This document shows positions 34,354 through 46,392 of a DNA stretch of 64,000 bases, piece by piece. This DNA comes from Chlamydoabsidia padenii (taxonomy: Eukaryota > Mucoromycota > Mucoromycetes > Mucorales > Cunninghamellaceae). Position 1 is the stretch's first letter, and every line of letters starts with the position of its first letter. A program made the translations under genes and the position numbers. Under the pieces are notes generated by a model. It was not told where the DNA came from and ran no database searches. It was given only the letters and a program-made list of their open reading frames with translations. The stretch is from assembly GCA_025330725.1 (NCBI GenBank), contig JAIWND010000026.1, forward strand, positions 62,001-126,000, read 5' to 3'.

Positions 34354-35290
34354 AATATCATTCTCCACCTCTTGAATCACTTACCCTTATAAGAGTCAAG
34401 GTGAATCCTCGATAAGCGCTGGCGATCCCCAAATCTTTCAAAGTTGTTTTGGCAAATTGATACAATGATCGGTGTTTCCCTTCCAGTAGATCGTTGACTT
34501 CAAATCGTACCTTGAGTGAATCGAGTGGGGTGGCGATGATCGATTGGGCTGCACCGGCCAGACATCCTGCAAAAAACACCGAGCTGTAAGGTGGTGGTGG
34601 GAAGGGTCGGTGTAGTTGGTAGGCCGACGGTGGGTGGAATAGTGGTAGAGTGGCGATATAAGTCGTGTACAAGACAGTACCAATAACAGTATTGGCGATC
34701 AATGGCGGAAAGACATGTTTTGGTAAAAAGCCCCACTACAGGAAAAAAAAAAAAAAAAAAAAAGAGAAAGTGAGTTCCTATACAAGTTGGATTGTTGCTA
34801 ATGCCTGGTCTTACCCCTTTAGTTTTCACAGCATGTGAGATCATGCCAATAGAAGTGTATCGGAAAGAGAAGCGTTTCGAAGTATCATTCACAGGAAGCA
34901 GAGCACGAGCCATCACCAGGTAATCCACACGAAGAGGTCGAAATAGCTATGTAGAACAAAACAAAACAAGGTCAGTATTGATGTTTCGATTGTTTGTACT
35001 TTACTTGCCTTTACTGGTGTTCGGTAGAATAAGTAAAGACCTTGAAACATCAAGGTTCGTGCAATTGCAGTAGATCCACCCACAGACGTCACATCCTTGG
35101 CTTTTTTACGTCCAATGACTAGATGTTGAGAAGAGCCCGTGGTCGTATAAGGCACAACAGATGGTGGTTTTGCTGGATGGGTGGTGTTGAGATGTTGCTG
35201 GTAGAATAGCTTGGACAATAGAGGATGGGTGCCATTTTTGCCTTGAGCCCTTTCTTCTGTGAGTACAGAAGGAGAGGAAGCAGTTGACAT
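33644..35290 (-). CDS. Mitochondrial carrier family protein, 453 aa
   Basis: Five exons (35290-35009, 34946-34815, 34735-34385, 34306-34040, 33973-33644) give 453 codons plus stop. One clear carrier signature, PLDSLKVRFE after GCLAGAAQSIIA, is followed by LGIASAYRGFTLTLIRDSLACGLFFATFEW. The other repeats are degenerate, and the N-terminus (about 80 residues) and C-terminus are long compared with the usual 300 aa carrier. It probably resides in the inner mitochondrial membrane; the substrate is unknown. The exon 1 donor is ambiguous: GC after YRTPVK, or GT six bases earlier giving YRTP; both keep the frame. Introns carry long T tracts on the coding strand. Confidence 0.85.
34322..34350. repeat. 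Run of 29 A in a mitochondrial carrier intron
   Basis: U tract on the coding strand. A further run at 34742-34762 lies in the preceding intron. Confidence 0.9.
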
Positions 35291-35352
35291 GGATTTGTGA
35301 TGACCAAAAAAGTGGGAGAAGCGGGAAAGAAAAAGGGGTGAATGTGTGTTGG

Positions 35353-35383
<31 letters not shown>

Positions 35384-36109
35384 GAGTCAACACCGCCCGG
35401 ATCGGCATTTGAAAAACAACAAAATATCTGCTGAAACAGGCAGTTGACAAAGATACCTGTCAAACATGCATACGATCCATCTTTACTATTAATTTTCATT
35501 TCATGTTTTTTTTTTTTTGACTGTTATAAAAAGGCCTCAGTAGGATCAATTGGAAAAGTTTCAAGTTTGTGGCGCATATATTGACTAGCCAATCATATAC
35601 TTCATCCTCGACCTTTTTAAGTACTAGGGAAATCCAAAACATTGAGAAGAATGTCGGAGACTCTTTCTGTTGACAAGTAGTGTCAGCTTGTGGGTTAACA
35701 TCCAAATGAACACACAAGCAACCCATTGTTCTTTTACACATGTCAATAAATATAATTCATTCATAATCCAATAAAATGGTCTTTCCACCAATTCTCCCCA
35801 ACTTGGTATGATATGAAGAAGGGTCGTTTTTATGAATGTCAAACGGGGGATGCTCACCAAAATATTCAAATCCCGAATGAGCGGATTCTTCCTATTCCGA
35901 CGATTTGGTTGGCCAATGTTTTATGAGCTTTCTCAGAATTTCTCTTTGCCTAATCAGATGGATGGCATTCTCTATCTTTATCCCGGAGTCAATTGCATAT
36001 TTCGAATGATGCCACTAGAAACAATCCGCCATAAATAGGAGATCGGAGAGAATCCACCCATTCTTTTCTTCCACTTCATCTTGACAAAGATTCTTTTCAT
36101 CGTCGGAAC
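35291..36109. other. Intergenic between divergent carrier and phosphoesterase genes
   Basis: Carries elements at 35402 and 35863 (ATTCAAATCCCG). No gene recognised. Confidence 0.5.
35402..35417. promoter_or_regulatory. Composite element upstream of the mitochondrial carrier gene
   Basis: TCGGCATTTGAAAAAC, 112 bp before the ATG at 35290; a run of 24 T at 35353-35376 lies between. Confidence 0.5.
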
Positions 36110-37210
36110 ATGAAGCTACTCTCATTACTATCGATTGCATCCATGATGATGGCATTACCTGCATTACCCCTTGACCATTCTACTACAAATGTAACTCTTT
36201 CAGCTCCGATTCCGCTAGTGCCTGGTAAATACTTTGACCGTGTTGTGATCTTCCTTTTTGAAAACACTGATTACCTAAGAGCCAGTAATAATGCTTACTT
36301 TGGTTCCTTGGCTGAGCGTCATAATGGGGTCGAGTTGACTGATTTCACTGCCCTTACTCATCCCTCTCAACCTAATTATGTAAGGGATTCTCAAAAGGAT
36401 CAAATCATTTAATCCCCGCTCATTTTATTTTTATGCAGATCGGATTGATTAGTGGATCCACTGAAGGGACAGTTGATGATGATATGGTCACAATAGATAG
36501 AGAAAGTATTGTCGATCTTTTGGAAAAGAAGAACATTTCATGGAAAACATATCAACAAGATTATCCTGGTGGATGCAATACCCAAAAAAGAATCGGCAAG
36601 TATGCACGGAAACATAATCCTTTCATATCAATCAAAAACATACAAACCAATCATGAACGATGTGCCAAGATTGTTAATGCCGATGAGTTGGATGAAGACA
36701 TCAAGAACAATACTGTACCTCAGTTTGTCTTTTACACCCCTAATGTAAGTCTTTTTTTTTTTGGAAGGGATCGGCCGAATCGGGGTTTAAATATAGACTT
36801 TTTTTTTTTTTTTTTTTTAATTCATGCATGGACAGATGGATAACGATGGGCACGATACCAGTGTTGTTAATGCCGCCCACTGGTTTTCAAAATTCATGGA
36901 GCCTCGTCTAAAGGAAGAAAACTGGACGAAAAATACAATGTTTGTGTCTACTTTTGATGAGGCTCAACATTATACCCATGTTCCCAATCGGGTCCAAACC
37001 GTCCTCTTTGGCCCTGATTTCAGACGATCGTCCAAGGCCAAGACGGACAATACACCTTATAACCACTATTCTATTTTACGCACCATTGAAGACAATGTAA
37101 GTGGAGACAAAGTAAGTCTGATGGATAACTAAATGATTTACTTTTATTCATAGTGGGACCTTGGTCATTTGGATCTGATCGATCGTATCGCAAAGCCTCT
37201 AGCCCTTTAA
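36110..37210 (+). CDS. Secreted acid phosphatase / phosphoesterase (PF04185 type), 297 aa
   Basis: Four exons (36110-36379, 36439-36744, 36836-37096, 37154-37210) give 297 codons plus stop. A signal peptide (MKLLSLLSIASMMMALPALP) precedes FDRVVIFLFENTDY, HPSQPNYIGLISGST, PQFVFYTPNMDNDGHDT, FVSTFDEAQHYTH and NHYSILRTIEDNWDLGHLD. The metal-binding FENTDY, TPNMDNDGHD and TFDEA blocks identify the phosphoesterase family that includes fungal acid phosphatases and phospholipase C-like enzymes. It is likely extracellular phosphate scavenging. Intron 2 contains ATCGGGGTTTAAATA and an 18-T tract. Confidence 0.9.
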
Positions 37211-37279
37211 TCAACATATTCCCTTTTTCATAATGATAATAATAAAAAGATATGTTTTATTGGTAAAAAAAAAAAAAGA

Positions 37280-38217
37280 CTACAAACTACATTCTACATT
37301 AAAACCATTCTTAATATAAGGAGAGAGGTGTTGTCCTACAGCTTGTGCAATGTTCGTTGTCTAAATCAAAAAGTGAAAACAAATGAGTGTCATGAGCCAT
37401 CCCTTTTATGAATATATGGCTTACATCCACCCCAGGTGCCAGATTGCGATTTAGAGAGTTTTTCATTTTGTACATGGTATCAATGATAGTATGATCAGGG
37501 TATGTAGGTGAAACAAGCACCACCTAAAAAGAGAGAGAGAGATTAGTAAACCATGCCCCCTCCTCTTCCTTTTTTTTTTTTTTTTTTTTTTCTTTTTCTT
37601 ATGTTGACCCTACTTACTAAACTCAAGTCTCGATCATGAGAGATTTCAGTTAATAAAGAGGGCCAAAGTGCCACTTTGAAAGAGCCCAAGCCAATGATGG
37701 TAAATGGTGAGCTAGGGGTCCCGTCATTATCCACCCATTCCTCATCATTGTTCCAACCAGCCTCGTCGTCGTCATTAGTGTTGCTTTCGTTGCCTGTAGG
37801 AATATCCTCCACCACACGCACCAATGATTCCAATACCCCGGCAATCAAGGTTGCTTGTTCCAAAGCCAAGGTGGGAGGATCCATAAACGGAATGATGCTG
37901 TCTTCCGCCGCATATTCGTTGGCTAATGCTTCGCTCGAGAAGAGGTAAAATAATGGAATGGTGGAAGATGTAAGGGTAGATGGGTCTTGTTCATTGGTAT
38001 CGTCTTCGTCTACCGGTTGGTGTTGTTGTTGGTGTTGTTGATGAGAGCTGGACTTTTTCATCTCGACCGTTCCTTTGGTGTTATCAACAATATCTTGATT
38101 GGTGCTAGTGGTAGGTTGACTTGTTGGTTGTTGGGTGCTTGAGGATGAAGACGGCGTTAACATTGTAGGTAGAGAGATGAGTGCTGACCATGATTTCGAC
38201 TTTTTATGTTGACCCAT
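37280..38217 (-). CDS. Uncharacterised protein, 259 aa
   Basis: Three exons (38217-37618, 37523-37425, 37360-37280) give 259 codons plus stop. The first 80 residues are Ser/Gln/Thr-rich. A folded region follows: IPLFYLFSSEALANEYAAED, LALEQATLIAGVLESLVRVV, an acidic insert, PFTIIGLGSFKVALWPSLL, LVVLVSPTYPDHTIIDTMYK and ending TTNIAQAVGQHLSPYIKNG. The strand-helix pattern could be a longin/roadblock-like trafficking fold, but I do not recognise the family. GGCGGGGATTAAAATG lies 82 bp before the ATG. Confidence 0.75.
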
Positions 38218-38298
38218 TAAAAAAAAAAGAAGAAGAGAGATAAAGAGAAGTAAGCCTTTTTATTTTCAAAAAAAAAAAGTGGGATGGAGCCGATAAGT

Positions 38299-38314
38299 GG
38301 CGGGGATTAAAATG
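38299..38314. promoter_or_regulatory. Composite element upstream of orphan gene 38217
   Basis: GGCGGGGATTAAAATG, 82 bp before the ATG at 38217. Confidence 0.5.
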
Positions 38315-38452
38315 TAATTTAGCAGTGGTCTTAAAGTCATTAGATATATGTATAGGTATATGAATGAGTGGAGTAAATTGTATAAACGAGTGGAATGGGA
38401 GATATAGTTGGGTTAAAAGATAAAGGGGTAAAAAAAAAAAAGGAGGATCATA

Positions 38453-41400
38453 TCAAGAGACTGGCCCTGATGTCATTTTGAAGTTTTCCATCATTGACCG
38501 TGGTATATTGTGTATGGAAAGATCATCAAAATCACCCATATCATCATCATCATCGTCGTCTTCGTCTTCGTCATTATCACTATTATCTTCAGCTTCATGA
38601 GTCTCTTGTAAACCCAGTAAATACAGATCGTCATTATCCACCTGATCAACAACACCTAACCAATAAAAGAATAAGTCAGTGTCCACACAGTTTATAACTT
38701 TTTTTTTTTTTTTATTAAAAAAAACATTCATTATTACCTTCATGACATTGCCTTTCAATTCCGACCATACATTCAGGAGCACCATCAGTGTATTGGACAC
38801 TGTTTCTGTTACTTCTACCTTCTTGATACCAATGACGAGGACGAGGACTAGTAGCTGTTTTCCCAGAAGATGGTAGTAGTTCGATTTGGGTCGGATGGAT
38901 AGTATCATATATGTTCAAACTGCCATCTTCATCAGAGTTGCCGCTAATACCATTCTTGATCGAGTCACTTTTTGTCGTAAACCTGTTATTGTTGTCATTG
39001 TGATGATTGGTAGGTGTGGGTGTTGCCGGTATTGAAGAGGATGACAAGACAGCAGGTTGCTCTTCCATCGTCCAAAAGATATAGTCGAATTCGCATAAAA
39101 AGAGATTAAAGATGCCTGTCGGAATACCAAGGGTAGGTGAGAATACAATGCCCATGTTTCGTAGTGTCATCTTGTTGGTATCTGCATTTTGGACCACACG
39201 CAATAAATGAGCTGTCAATGCACGAAGGAGCGTATAGTTGGCGAGCGGTAGCATGGATATGAGTCGCCCCAATTCGTTGATACAATCTTCCCGATCTGTA
39301 AAGTCTATCATATATAGTCCCCTAGTCAGCAATCATCCAGTCCCCATTTCTTCTTTGATTTACCTATAATGGGAAGGAATTCTTTAAGCAGCTTTTCCGT
39401 CAAAACGTTACTTGGTAATTCCCGTAGCCAAAGTTTAAGCAAGCCAGAAACAGCATGTATATCACAATCTTGATGTTCTTCGGATTCTAGTAAATTGACA
39501 TCCCCCTCTAATAAGAATATACAAACAAAAAAAAAAAAAAAAAAAAAAGTTAGTTCATGCATATGTATTTTTCCATATTCGGGGACTTACTTTCATCGAA
39601 TTCGTTTCGCAAAGACTTGATCTTGACAGCACTTCCAGAGAGCCGGTAGAGTCCTTCTTCAAAAATAGCATTTTTGTTTTCCAGGAATTCAATACAACGA
39701 TAGACAATGGCAGGGAGTTCATAAGTAGCAGATATTTTCGAGATTCGCACAGCTTCTTCCAAAGGCACACCAAAGACAGGGCTGGTAGGTAAATCTGTGG
39801 TTCTGTTGTCCTGATAAGCCGATACATTGAAGGGATGGATTTGATGATGACTGGCCAAGGCAAGTTGCTTTGTCGAGTGAGCAGCATCATCACTAGAGTG
39901 ACGAGAGAGGAATCCGCGAAACACACCAGTAGTATCATTGTGGTTACTGCTATTACCATGTCCACCAGAGAAGATCTTCTTGGGCCAAAAAGTACGTCGA
40001 TTTGATCTTGATCTTGACTTTGGCTTCTTGATATCCCCTTCACTGCTGCTGCTAGCATTGCTGGATTTGATGATGACATTGCCACTGATTGTGGATTGAG
40101 AAGTGTGTGGTTGCTGCAGAGTGGTATCTTGTTCATGATGGTGATGGTTCGAGAAAAATATAGCATCCAGGCTAGATCTTTGTCGTAGGTGATCTGGTCG
40201 TGAGTCTGTTGAAGAAGTATGATCTTGTGATTCCACTGTACAGGTAGATGATAAAGCGCTATTATCTATGCTCGAGTTGTGTCGGTAAATTGGATCACTG
40301 CCATTACCCCTGAGTAAAATAGAGTTGTTGTTGGTGTTGTTGGGTTCGCCAGGGTGGATCGATGTGTCGGAGTTTGAGCGCTGTGGTTGATAATGTGGGG
40401 TAGTTGGTTGAATGCATTGGCGTGTGGTGAATTTACCATATTTGTTTCGATTCATCGGACATACAGATGCTGCAGCAGATAGTTGTTTGCTTGAATCGGT
40501 AGGAACCCTGATTCGGGGCGGTTCATGCTTGTTATTAGTGATTATTGTTGAGATTGGGGTTTCCACGCTTGTTGTCGAGAGAGTAGGTTGAGCGACTTGA
40601 TTTAATGCTTGTGCCCAATCATCCAATTCAGACTCCGATTCCATGCAAAGCGTATGTTGATGAGACAAATTTGGTGAGGAGGTGAAGATCATTTTTTCAT
40701 TGATTGTCAGTGTTGATTGATGTGATGCATGTTGTAAACTTGTTCCAGATGGAGAGGGGTGTTGCACGGTAATTTTAGCATCTATCAGCTGAATAGATCC
40801 CATCAAAAGGCCTCCTTTCTAAACACAATCAATTATTAGTCCAAATATCTATCTACCTTTGCCTTTTTTCTGCTTAACAACTTACCGAGTCATAATAGTC
40901 AAGTGTTGATCCATGAAGCATAAAGTAGTATGAGTGCCAAACACCTGGTCTTTTCCCATGTAATGATAGATATCCTTCTTTTTGGCATGCTTTCATCTAT
41001 AATGGTAAAAAAGAAAGTAAGTTTCCCCTATTCTCATTTTTTTTAATATAAATTTATAACTTTAATTGTTGGACTTACCCGATGATGAGATGGGATAGGT
41101 TGATTACCTTGTTCAAACACATCAGAGGACAAGAATTGGACCAGATCCGTTTTTTCAGGTACAGGGAGTCGGATAGCACGAGCGAGATACTTTTCAATCA
41201 ACTATTGGCATAAAAGTATGTCCAAATAAAGTAAGAATCGAACAACATAAAAGTTAGTATTTAGTAGTGCAAAAGCAATAATAACAACGACAACACACAC
41301 CCCGCATGTGAGATATTACCTTTTTCTGATCCATTTTGGCATTTGACCCATGTGTTGTAAACTGCGATCTTTCGGGCAGCTTACCAATTTTAACAATGCA

Positions 41401-42405
41401 GTTTTTACTGTTGACAAGTGTTTGAATTTGTGATCGCAACTATAGACAAAATGCAAGAGTGAGTTAAACAGTTGATTCATTGACCCATTTCAGTTGGATC
41501 CTTTTCCTTACCAAAGTGTCCAAAGTGACAAAGTCAGAGTAAACCTTTTTAATCCGCCATAGTTCTTCGTCACTACCACCATCATTATCATTACCACCCT
41601 CGTCTTTTTTACCATCCTTGTCCATAGAGATAGAAGAAGTAGTAGTAGTAGGACTATTGCTTCTGCTGCTATTGTTGATGATGTTGTTGTTTTTGATATT
41701 ACAAACGGAGATCACAAAAGTCACCACTGGGTTATTTTTAACGTTTTGCTGAATGTTGATATCCACCACTTTAATAACAATGTTGGAGAAGAAGGAGTTT
41801 TGTTCGCTTGTCGATGCAGTGACCATTAAATGAGGTTGAGAGAGTGCACGTCGGACATTATGAGGATATGGTGGAGTGTTGCTGATTGTACTAGTGGATG
41901 ATCCTGGTTGTTTCTTAGTAGCTTGTTGATATTTGGCAAACAGTTGAGCATCCTTATCCAAAATAGCATGAATAGGAGAGGTGATAGTAGTTGGTGATTC
42001 TGTTCCACTTGGAGTTGATGAAGAGGATCGGTGTCGCATAGTCGAAGTTGTCGCTGTTGGTGTTGGTGTTGTGACTAATCCATTTATCGTAATGGTTGCC
42101 GATCCATCGTGAGAGTGGTAGTGTTGATGCTGACGAAAAGGAGACCGAGGAGGAGGAACAGGTTCTTGAGGAGGAGTTGGACTAGGAGAGCTTGGTTGCC
42201 TTTTTAACTGTAGCAAGGCATCCCGATCCTTTGTCATGTTTTCCAAATCAAGTTCCAACTTTTTAATGACAGTTCGTTGTTTAGAGATAATAGACCATAG
42301 CTGATCGTTTTGTGCAGCCAAGTCCATTTGGGAGGTTAGAGAAGTGCCAGCAAGACCACCAGTCGTGTTGTTCACAGGAGACACAGACACCACCTTGGTT
42401 GACAT
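38453..42405 (-). CDS. Bem3-like PX-PH-RhoGAP protein, 1129 aa
   Basis: Eight exons (42405-41512, 41439-41320, 41201-41079, 40996-40886, 40818-39591, 39507-39364, 39304-38738, 38655-38453) give 1129 codons plus stop. In order: a short N-terminal coiled coil (residues 28-65), a Pro/Ser linker, a PX domain (FSNIVIKVVDINIQQ, ELWRIKKVYSDFVTLDTL), a PH domain (KEGYLSLHGKRPGVWHSYYF, LDDWAQALNQ), and a RhoGAP domain (VFGVPLEEAVRIS, GLYRLSGSAVKIKSLRNEF with the arginine finger, LRALTAHLLRVVQN, MGIVFSPTLGIP). This is the Bem3 layout. Bem3 stimulates GTP hydrolysis by Cdc42 at polarity sites. An acidic tail ends the protein. Confidence 0.93.
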
Positions 42406-43034
42406 TTCTTGAAAGGAAGGAAGAGAGAGTGAATATAAAAAAAAAAGAAAGGAGAGGGGGGAGTGAAGGTATGATTGTGATAAAAAATTAAAAAGGAAGA
42501 AGAAAATAAAAGTTTTGTTTATGGAAATATAGTAATAAGAAGAAAGAAAGGGGTGAATAAAAGAAGGGGCTGAAAAAGTAAAAAAGGAGGCGTTTTAAAA
42601 AAAAAACGGTGCAAACATATTTCAAATTCCGACTTATGCCGCCATCTGCACCAAAAGAGAAGAATAAAGAAAACACGGGGAATCTGTGTTCTTTATTAAA
42701 CCAAGCCAATAGTCAATTAAAGTGGGCAATAACCAGATAACTTATATTAAAAGCATACACGAGGCCTATAAACCACTAAAAACATAAAAAGTGTGTGGTG
42801 ATTTGTTAACTCCCCCCTTGATTTTATTTTGCATGATCAATAAAGATTAAACAAATATATATTCTATTGCTATGGTGTTATAATGATATAACAATAATGA
42901 TTATGATGTAAAAGTGAGGATAGATAGGATTGTTAATTATTAAAGCACAGGATATCACTAGGAAGACAATAAAAACAAAAAAAAGGTTGAATATGTGAGT
43001 TAGCTGTAAAGCGATATCATTGATCGTGTGATAC
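42406..43034. other. Intergenic upstream of the Bem3-like gene
   Basis: ATTTCAAATTCCGAC at 42619; otherwise AT-rich. Confidence 0.5.
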
Positions 43035-45390
43035 CTACCAAAGTTTCAACCATTCGTTTTCTCTTGTATTCCTAACCAGCCAACTGCGTAGTTCCAAGAA
43101 TATCCAAACCTTGATCCAATGAGGAGACATAACACCATGTTCTTGTACGTCCTTCATGCCTTCAATAGTATTTTTACCACCATCTTGAATACCATACTTG
43201 CGCAATACAGGTAAAGCGTTCTTGAATAGATCCAATCCAGGATCCAATTGACGACCAATGCCTTCAAGAAGCATGATACCCACCACCACGTTGATAAAGT
43301 CACCTTCCAATTTGACATGATGAGCTCGGACCATGTTCCGTACTTCGGATAGCAAAGCACCAATTTTGACTGCACCAAGATGGAATGTATGTTGTTTGAG
43401 TCCCAGGATCAGATTTTGCATGCGGAGGGCAAATATTTCGGGCTGAATGACTTGTTGAGGCGATTGACATCGTTCCACCATGAGTTCCCCTACCCGGTAT
43501 CCATCAAATTTGGCAACTGCTGCAAAGAGATCCAAAAAGTTACGTCGATTCGTGTCATTTAATTCGTTCACCAATCCAGCGTCGATCATCACTAATTGAG
43601 GTACGTAGCCATCTCGATCCAATTCTCTGAGTACTTTTTGGAATGCTTCAGGGTCATCTTGGACCTGTAGGACCCGCTTTACTGCCACATCACCATCGTC
43701 TTTGAGTTCCCGATTCATCAGTTTAGCCCACGCAATTTGGAATGGATGGTACGCCGAGGGTTTGTAGAATCTGACCATAATATTACCAGGATGTAAATCG
43801 GCATGGACAAAGTTGAAAGCAATCAACATATACTTAGTAAAAAGAGAAACAGAATAATTAGCATTTCATCTAATTACAGCAGTTGAATCAAACCTTACCA
43901 AGAATGCATTCAGACCTATATAACAATAATTAAACATTAGTAAAAGGTTAAGCAACATCATCATCATCAAACCCTACTTACCAATACTAGCAATTTTGTG
44001 ATCAAAAACACCATCGTTTTCAGCCTTGAGATCACCGTGTTGTTGTTTCCTTTTCGAGACAGCGGCCTGATTCAAAAAGACACCCAGGGGCACACCCTTT
44101 TCATGTTCTTCCACCAAAACATCCCTAGAGGAGAAGTACATAAAAGGCATGGGAAACCGAATATCACGATCATCACGAAACAAGTAGTTGAATTTATCCA
44201 GATGGTGCCCTTCGATCCGCAAGTCCAATTGATCTTTCATCATCGCCCCAAACACCCGCACTTCATCCGGTAGAGAGAGCCAATGCATAGTTGGAATCCA
44301 GTCCAATAAGGTCGCAAAGGCCATCATGATCTTGAGGTCACGTCGTACAATTTGTCTTGCTTTGGGATGAATCACCTTGATCGCCACCGCGGTATGTACA
44401 TCGATTTGTTGTCCTGTCGTATTATCCGTTACCGTCACACAATCCAACGTCACCGCCCGTTTGTCGACAATAAAGTCTTGACGAATATCTCTTCTTGTCA
44501 GGACAATTTCCGGTCGTAGCTTGGCTTTGTATACTTGAGCAATCGCACCCACCCCTAGAGGTTCCGCATCGAATTCGAGAAAGATGTCGTCCAAAGGCCG
44601 CCCAAACCTGGCTTCCAAAATCTTCTTGGTGTAGCTAAAAGGGTGAGGATCCACGTTCGAGTGCAGCTTGGATAATTTTGTGCATAGCGCCATAGGGAAG
44701 AGATCGGTCCGAGAAGCAATCCATTGAGCTAACTAATAAACAAGGTTAGTTAGTACCTGTTTTAGCATGGGTATATGTGTGCGCTTTTACCTTAATAAAA
44801 GAAGGTCCAGCCTTTTCCATCTGATTTGCCAGGAGACCATACCACCATAGACTACCTGTTGTATCTTCTGTTGTCACTTCTTTACCAAGGACCAAGGCAG
44901 GTGATGTCAATATTACAGGTCCAAACAACAATACAATGTGTAAGAACCGTCGAATCGTCAATAGAGGCTCCAGGACCCAGTCGTCCAACACCTTTAGCAT
45001 CCATAAAAGTAACCGTTTTAGCCCTGAGGTATCATCAATGTTGTCATCTTTGCCTTCAATTATCATAGCATCTAGAGTTGATTCCGCTTGGTTGGAGGTG
45101 GTTGATAACGTCAGAGGTAGCGACATCAATACTCCGAGTGATTTGGTGGTTGACAACAGACAATGTCGACGGGTGGATCCATAAGGAAGAAGTGTTGTAT
45201 AATATGATATCCTGAGGAGTGATTGTGGGGTTGTTGATGGTTGATGGATACAGTTTTCTGTGAGAGGTGATAGTCTTCGTTTGCTGACTGTGTTCAAGGA
45301 TTTTCGTAGTATATAGTTTTGGCGATAGGCTGTGCAAGTTATCGAAGATTGGAATGGGCACAATGACTTTTTCAACAATCTATTCATCAT
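43035..45390 (-). CDS. ABC1/ADCK (UbiB-family) atypical kinase, ADCK2-like, 721 aa
   Basis: Four exons (45390-44791, 44732-43982, 43915-43899, 43832-43035) give 721 codons plus stop. Exon 3 is a 17-nt microexon encoding GLNAFL. An Arg/Ser-rich N-terminus suggests a mitochondrial presequence, followed by a hydrophobic segment (LLTIRRFLHIVLLFGPVIL). The UbiB kinase core shows AEPLGVGAIAQVYKAKL (Ala-rich loop), VAIKVIHP, FVHADLHPGNIMVR (catalytic loop) and MIDAGLVNEL (the DFG equivalent reads DAG). ADCK proteins act in coenzyme Q and lipid homeostasis in mitochondria. The HxxDLHPGN loop and the long insert with a diverged lysine region resemble ADCK2 more than COQ8. Confidence 0.92.
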
Positions 45391-45505
45391 GATATTGGTA
45401 TTGTGGTGAAGGGGGACGTAAAATAAAATTAAAAAAAAAAAAAAAAAAAGTAAAAGAGAAGATAAAAAAAGAGAAGCATGCGACAAGACCACGAAAATAG
45501 AAGAA

Positions 45506-45530
45506 GCGGCGATTCAAATCCGAATTTGAC
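45506..45530. promoter_or_regulatory. Composite element upstream of the ADCK2-like gene
   Basis: GCGGCGATTCAAATCCG followed by AATTTGAC, giving near-palindromic half sites; 116 bp before the ATG at 45390. Confidence 0.5.
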
Positions 45531-45656
45531 TTTAATACAAGGATATGTCTAAATAATGAAATAGTTCTATCGTAATTAGGGTAATGCATAATAGTAGGTG
45601 TGTTGAATAATATGTAATGTAATATTAATAATAATGATATGATATACAAGCTTTTT

Positions 45657-46392
45657 TTAAAGACAGACAAACAAACAAGTGGTAATAACAGATGCAAGTA
45701 AAGTCCATAGAGAGAAAAATGAAGCGCGATTGGCCCATGAGGACAATGATAAGGCTTTACCATCAGGACCAAGGACACTGATGCTAGCAGTAGCAGACCA
45801 GTGGTTTTGTGCAAGTGATTCCGGGGAAGGAGGTACCAGATCAACTGATGATGATGATGAAGGAGGGGCACTGTCGGCGATTGCAAAATAATCGGAATTT
45901 GAAAAACTGAAAAAAAGAAAGGGTCAGCGCATGGACAACAGCCTGTCAAACTCTATTTCAATATACTTACATCTGCCCATTATTTTTGATGACGACTTTC
46001 CATTTTGACCCATTTGATAATTTGATAGATGTAGGTACGGTAGCAACGTAGCTTCCCTGAAAACTATTCAGACCTTGAGCAACCACAATGACCTCTGATG
46101 ATGATTCTTTTGACAATAAAATGTCAATCGGATCGTTACCAGTACTTTTCCAAGTAATTGCTTCACTACGAAAAAAAAAAAAAAGGTCAGATCAGATCAA
46201 ATACGTCGAGAAAGAATCCCAGAGTACTTACGTGCTTCCAATGACCCATGTATCATCTTTAGTAGGGGACTGAATCACAATAGATGATGTTTGATCCTGT
46301 CGTTTTGATAGAGGAGAACCATAAACGTTGATGCTTAAATAAGAGGAAAGAATGAAAAAGAGACATATAGAGAAAGGAGTGAATGATTTCAT
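45657..46392 (-). CDS. Kre9/Knh1-like secreted Ser/Thr-rich protein, 201 aa
   Basis: Three exons (46392-46232, 46165-45971, 45906-45657) give 201 codons plus stop. A signal peptide (MKSFTPFSICLFFILSSYLS) is followed by a single Kre9/Knh1 Ig-like domain: PTKDDTWVIGSTEAITWKST, GNDPIDILLSKESS, PTSIKLSNGSKWKVVIKNN, SNSDYFAIAD. A Ser/Pro linker and a hydrophobic C-terminus (FFSLWTLLASVITTCLFVCL) suggest a GPI anchor signal or membrane anchor. Family members are cell-surface or cell-wall proteins linked to beta-1,6-glucan assembly in yeast; the role here is inferred. Confidence 0.87.

Noticed and set aside
45888..45905. AATCGGAATTTGAAAAAC as another promoter element
   Set aside because: It lies within the coding exon of the Kre9-like gene and is explained by codons (SNSDYFA).
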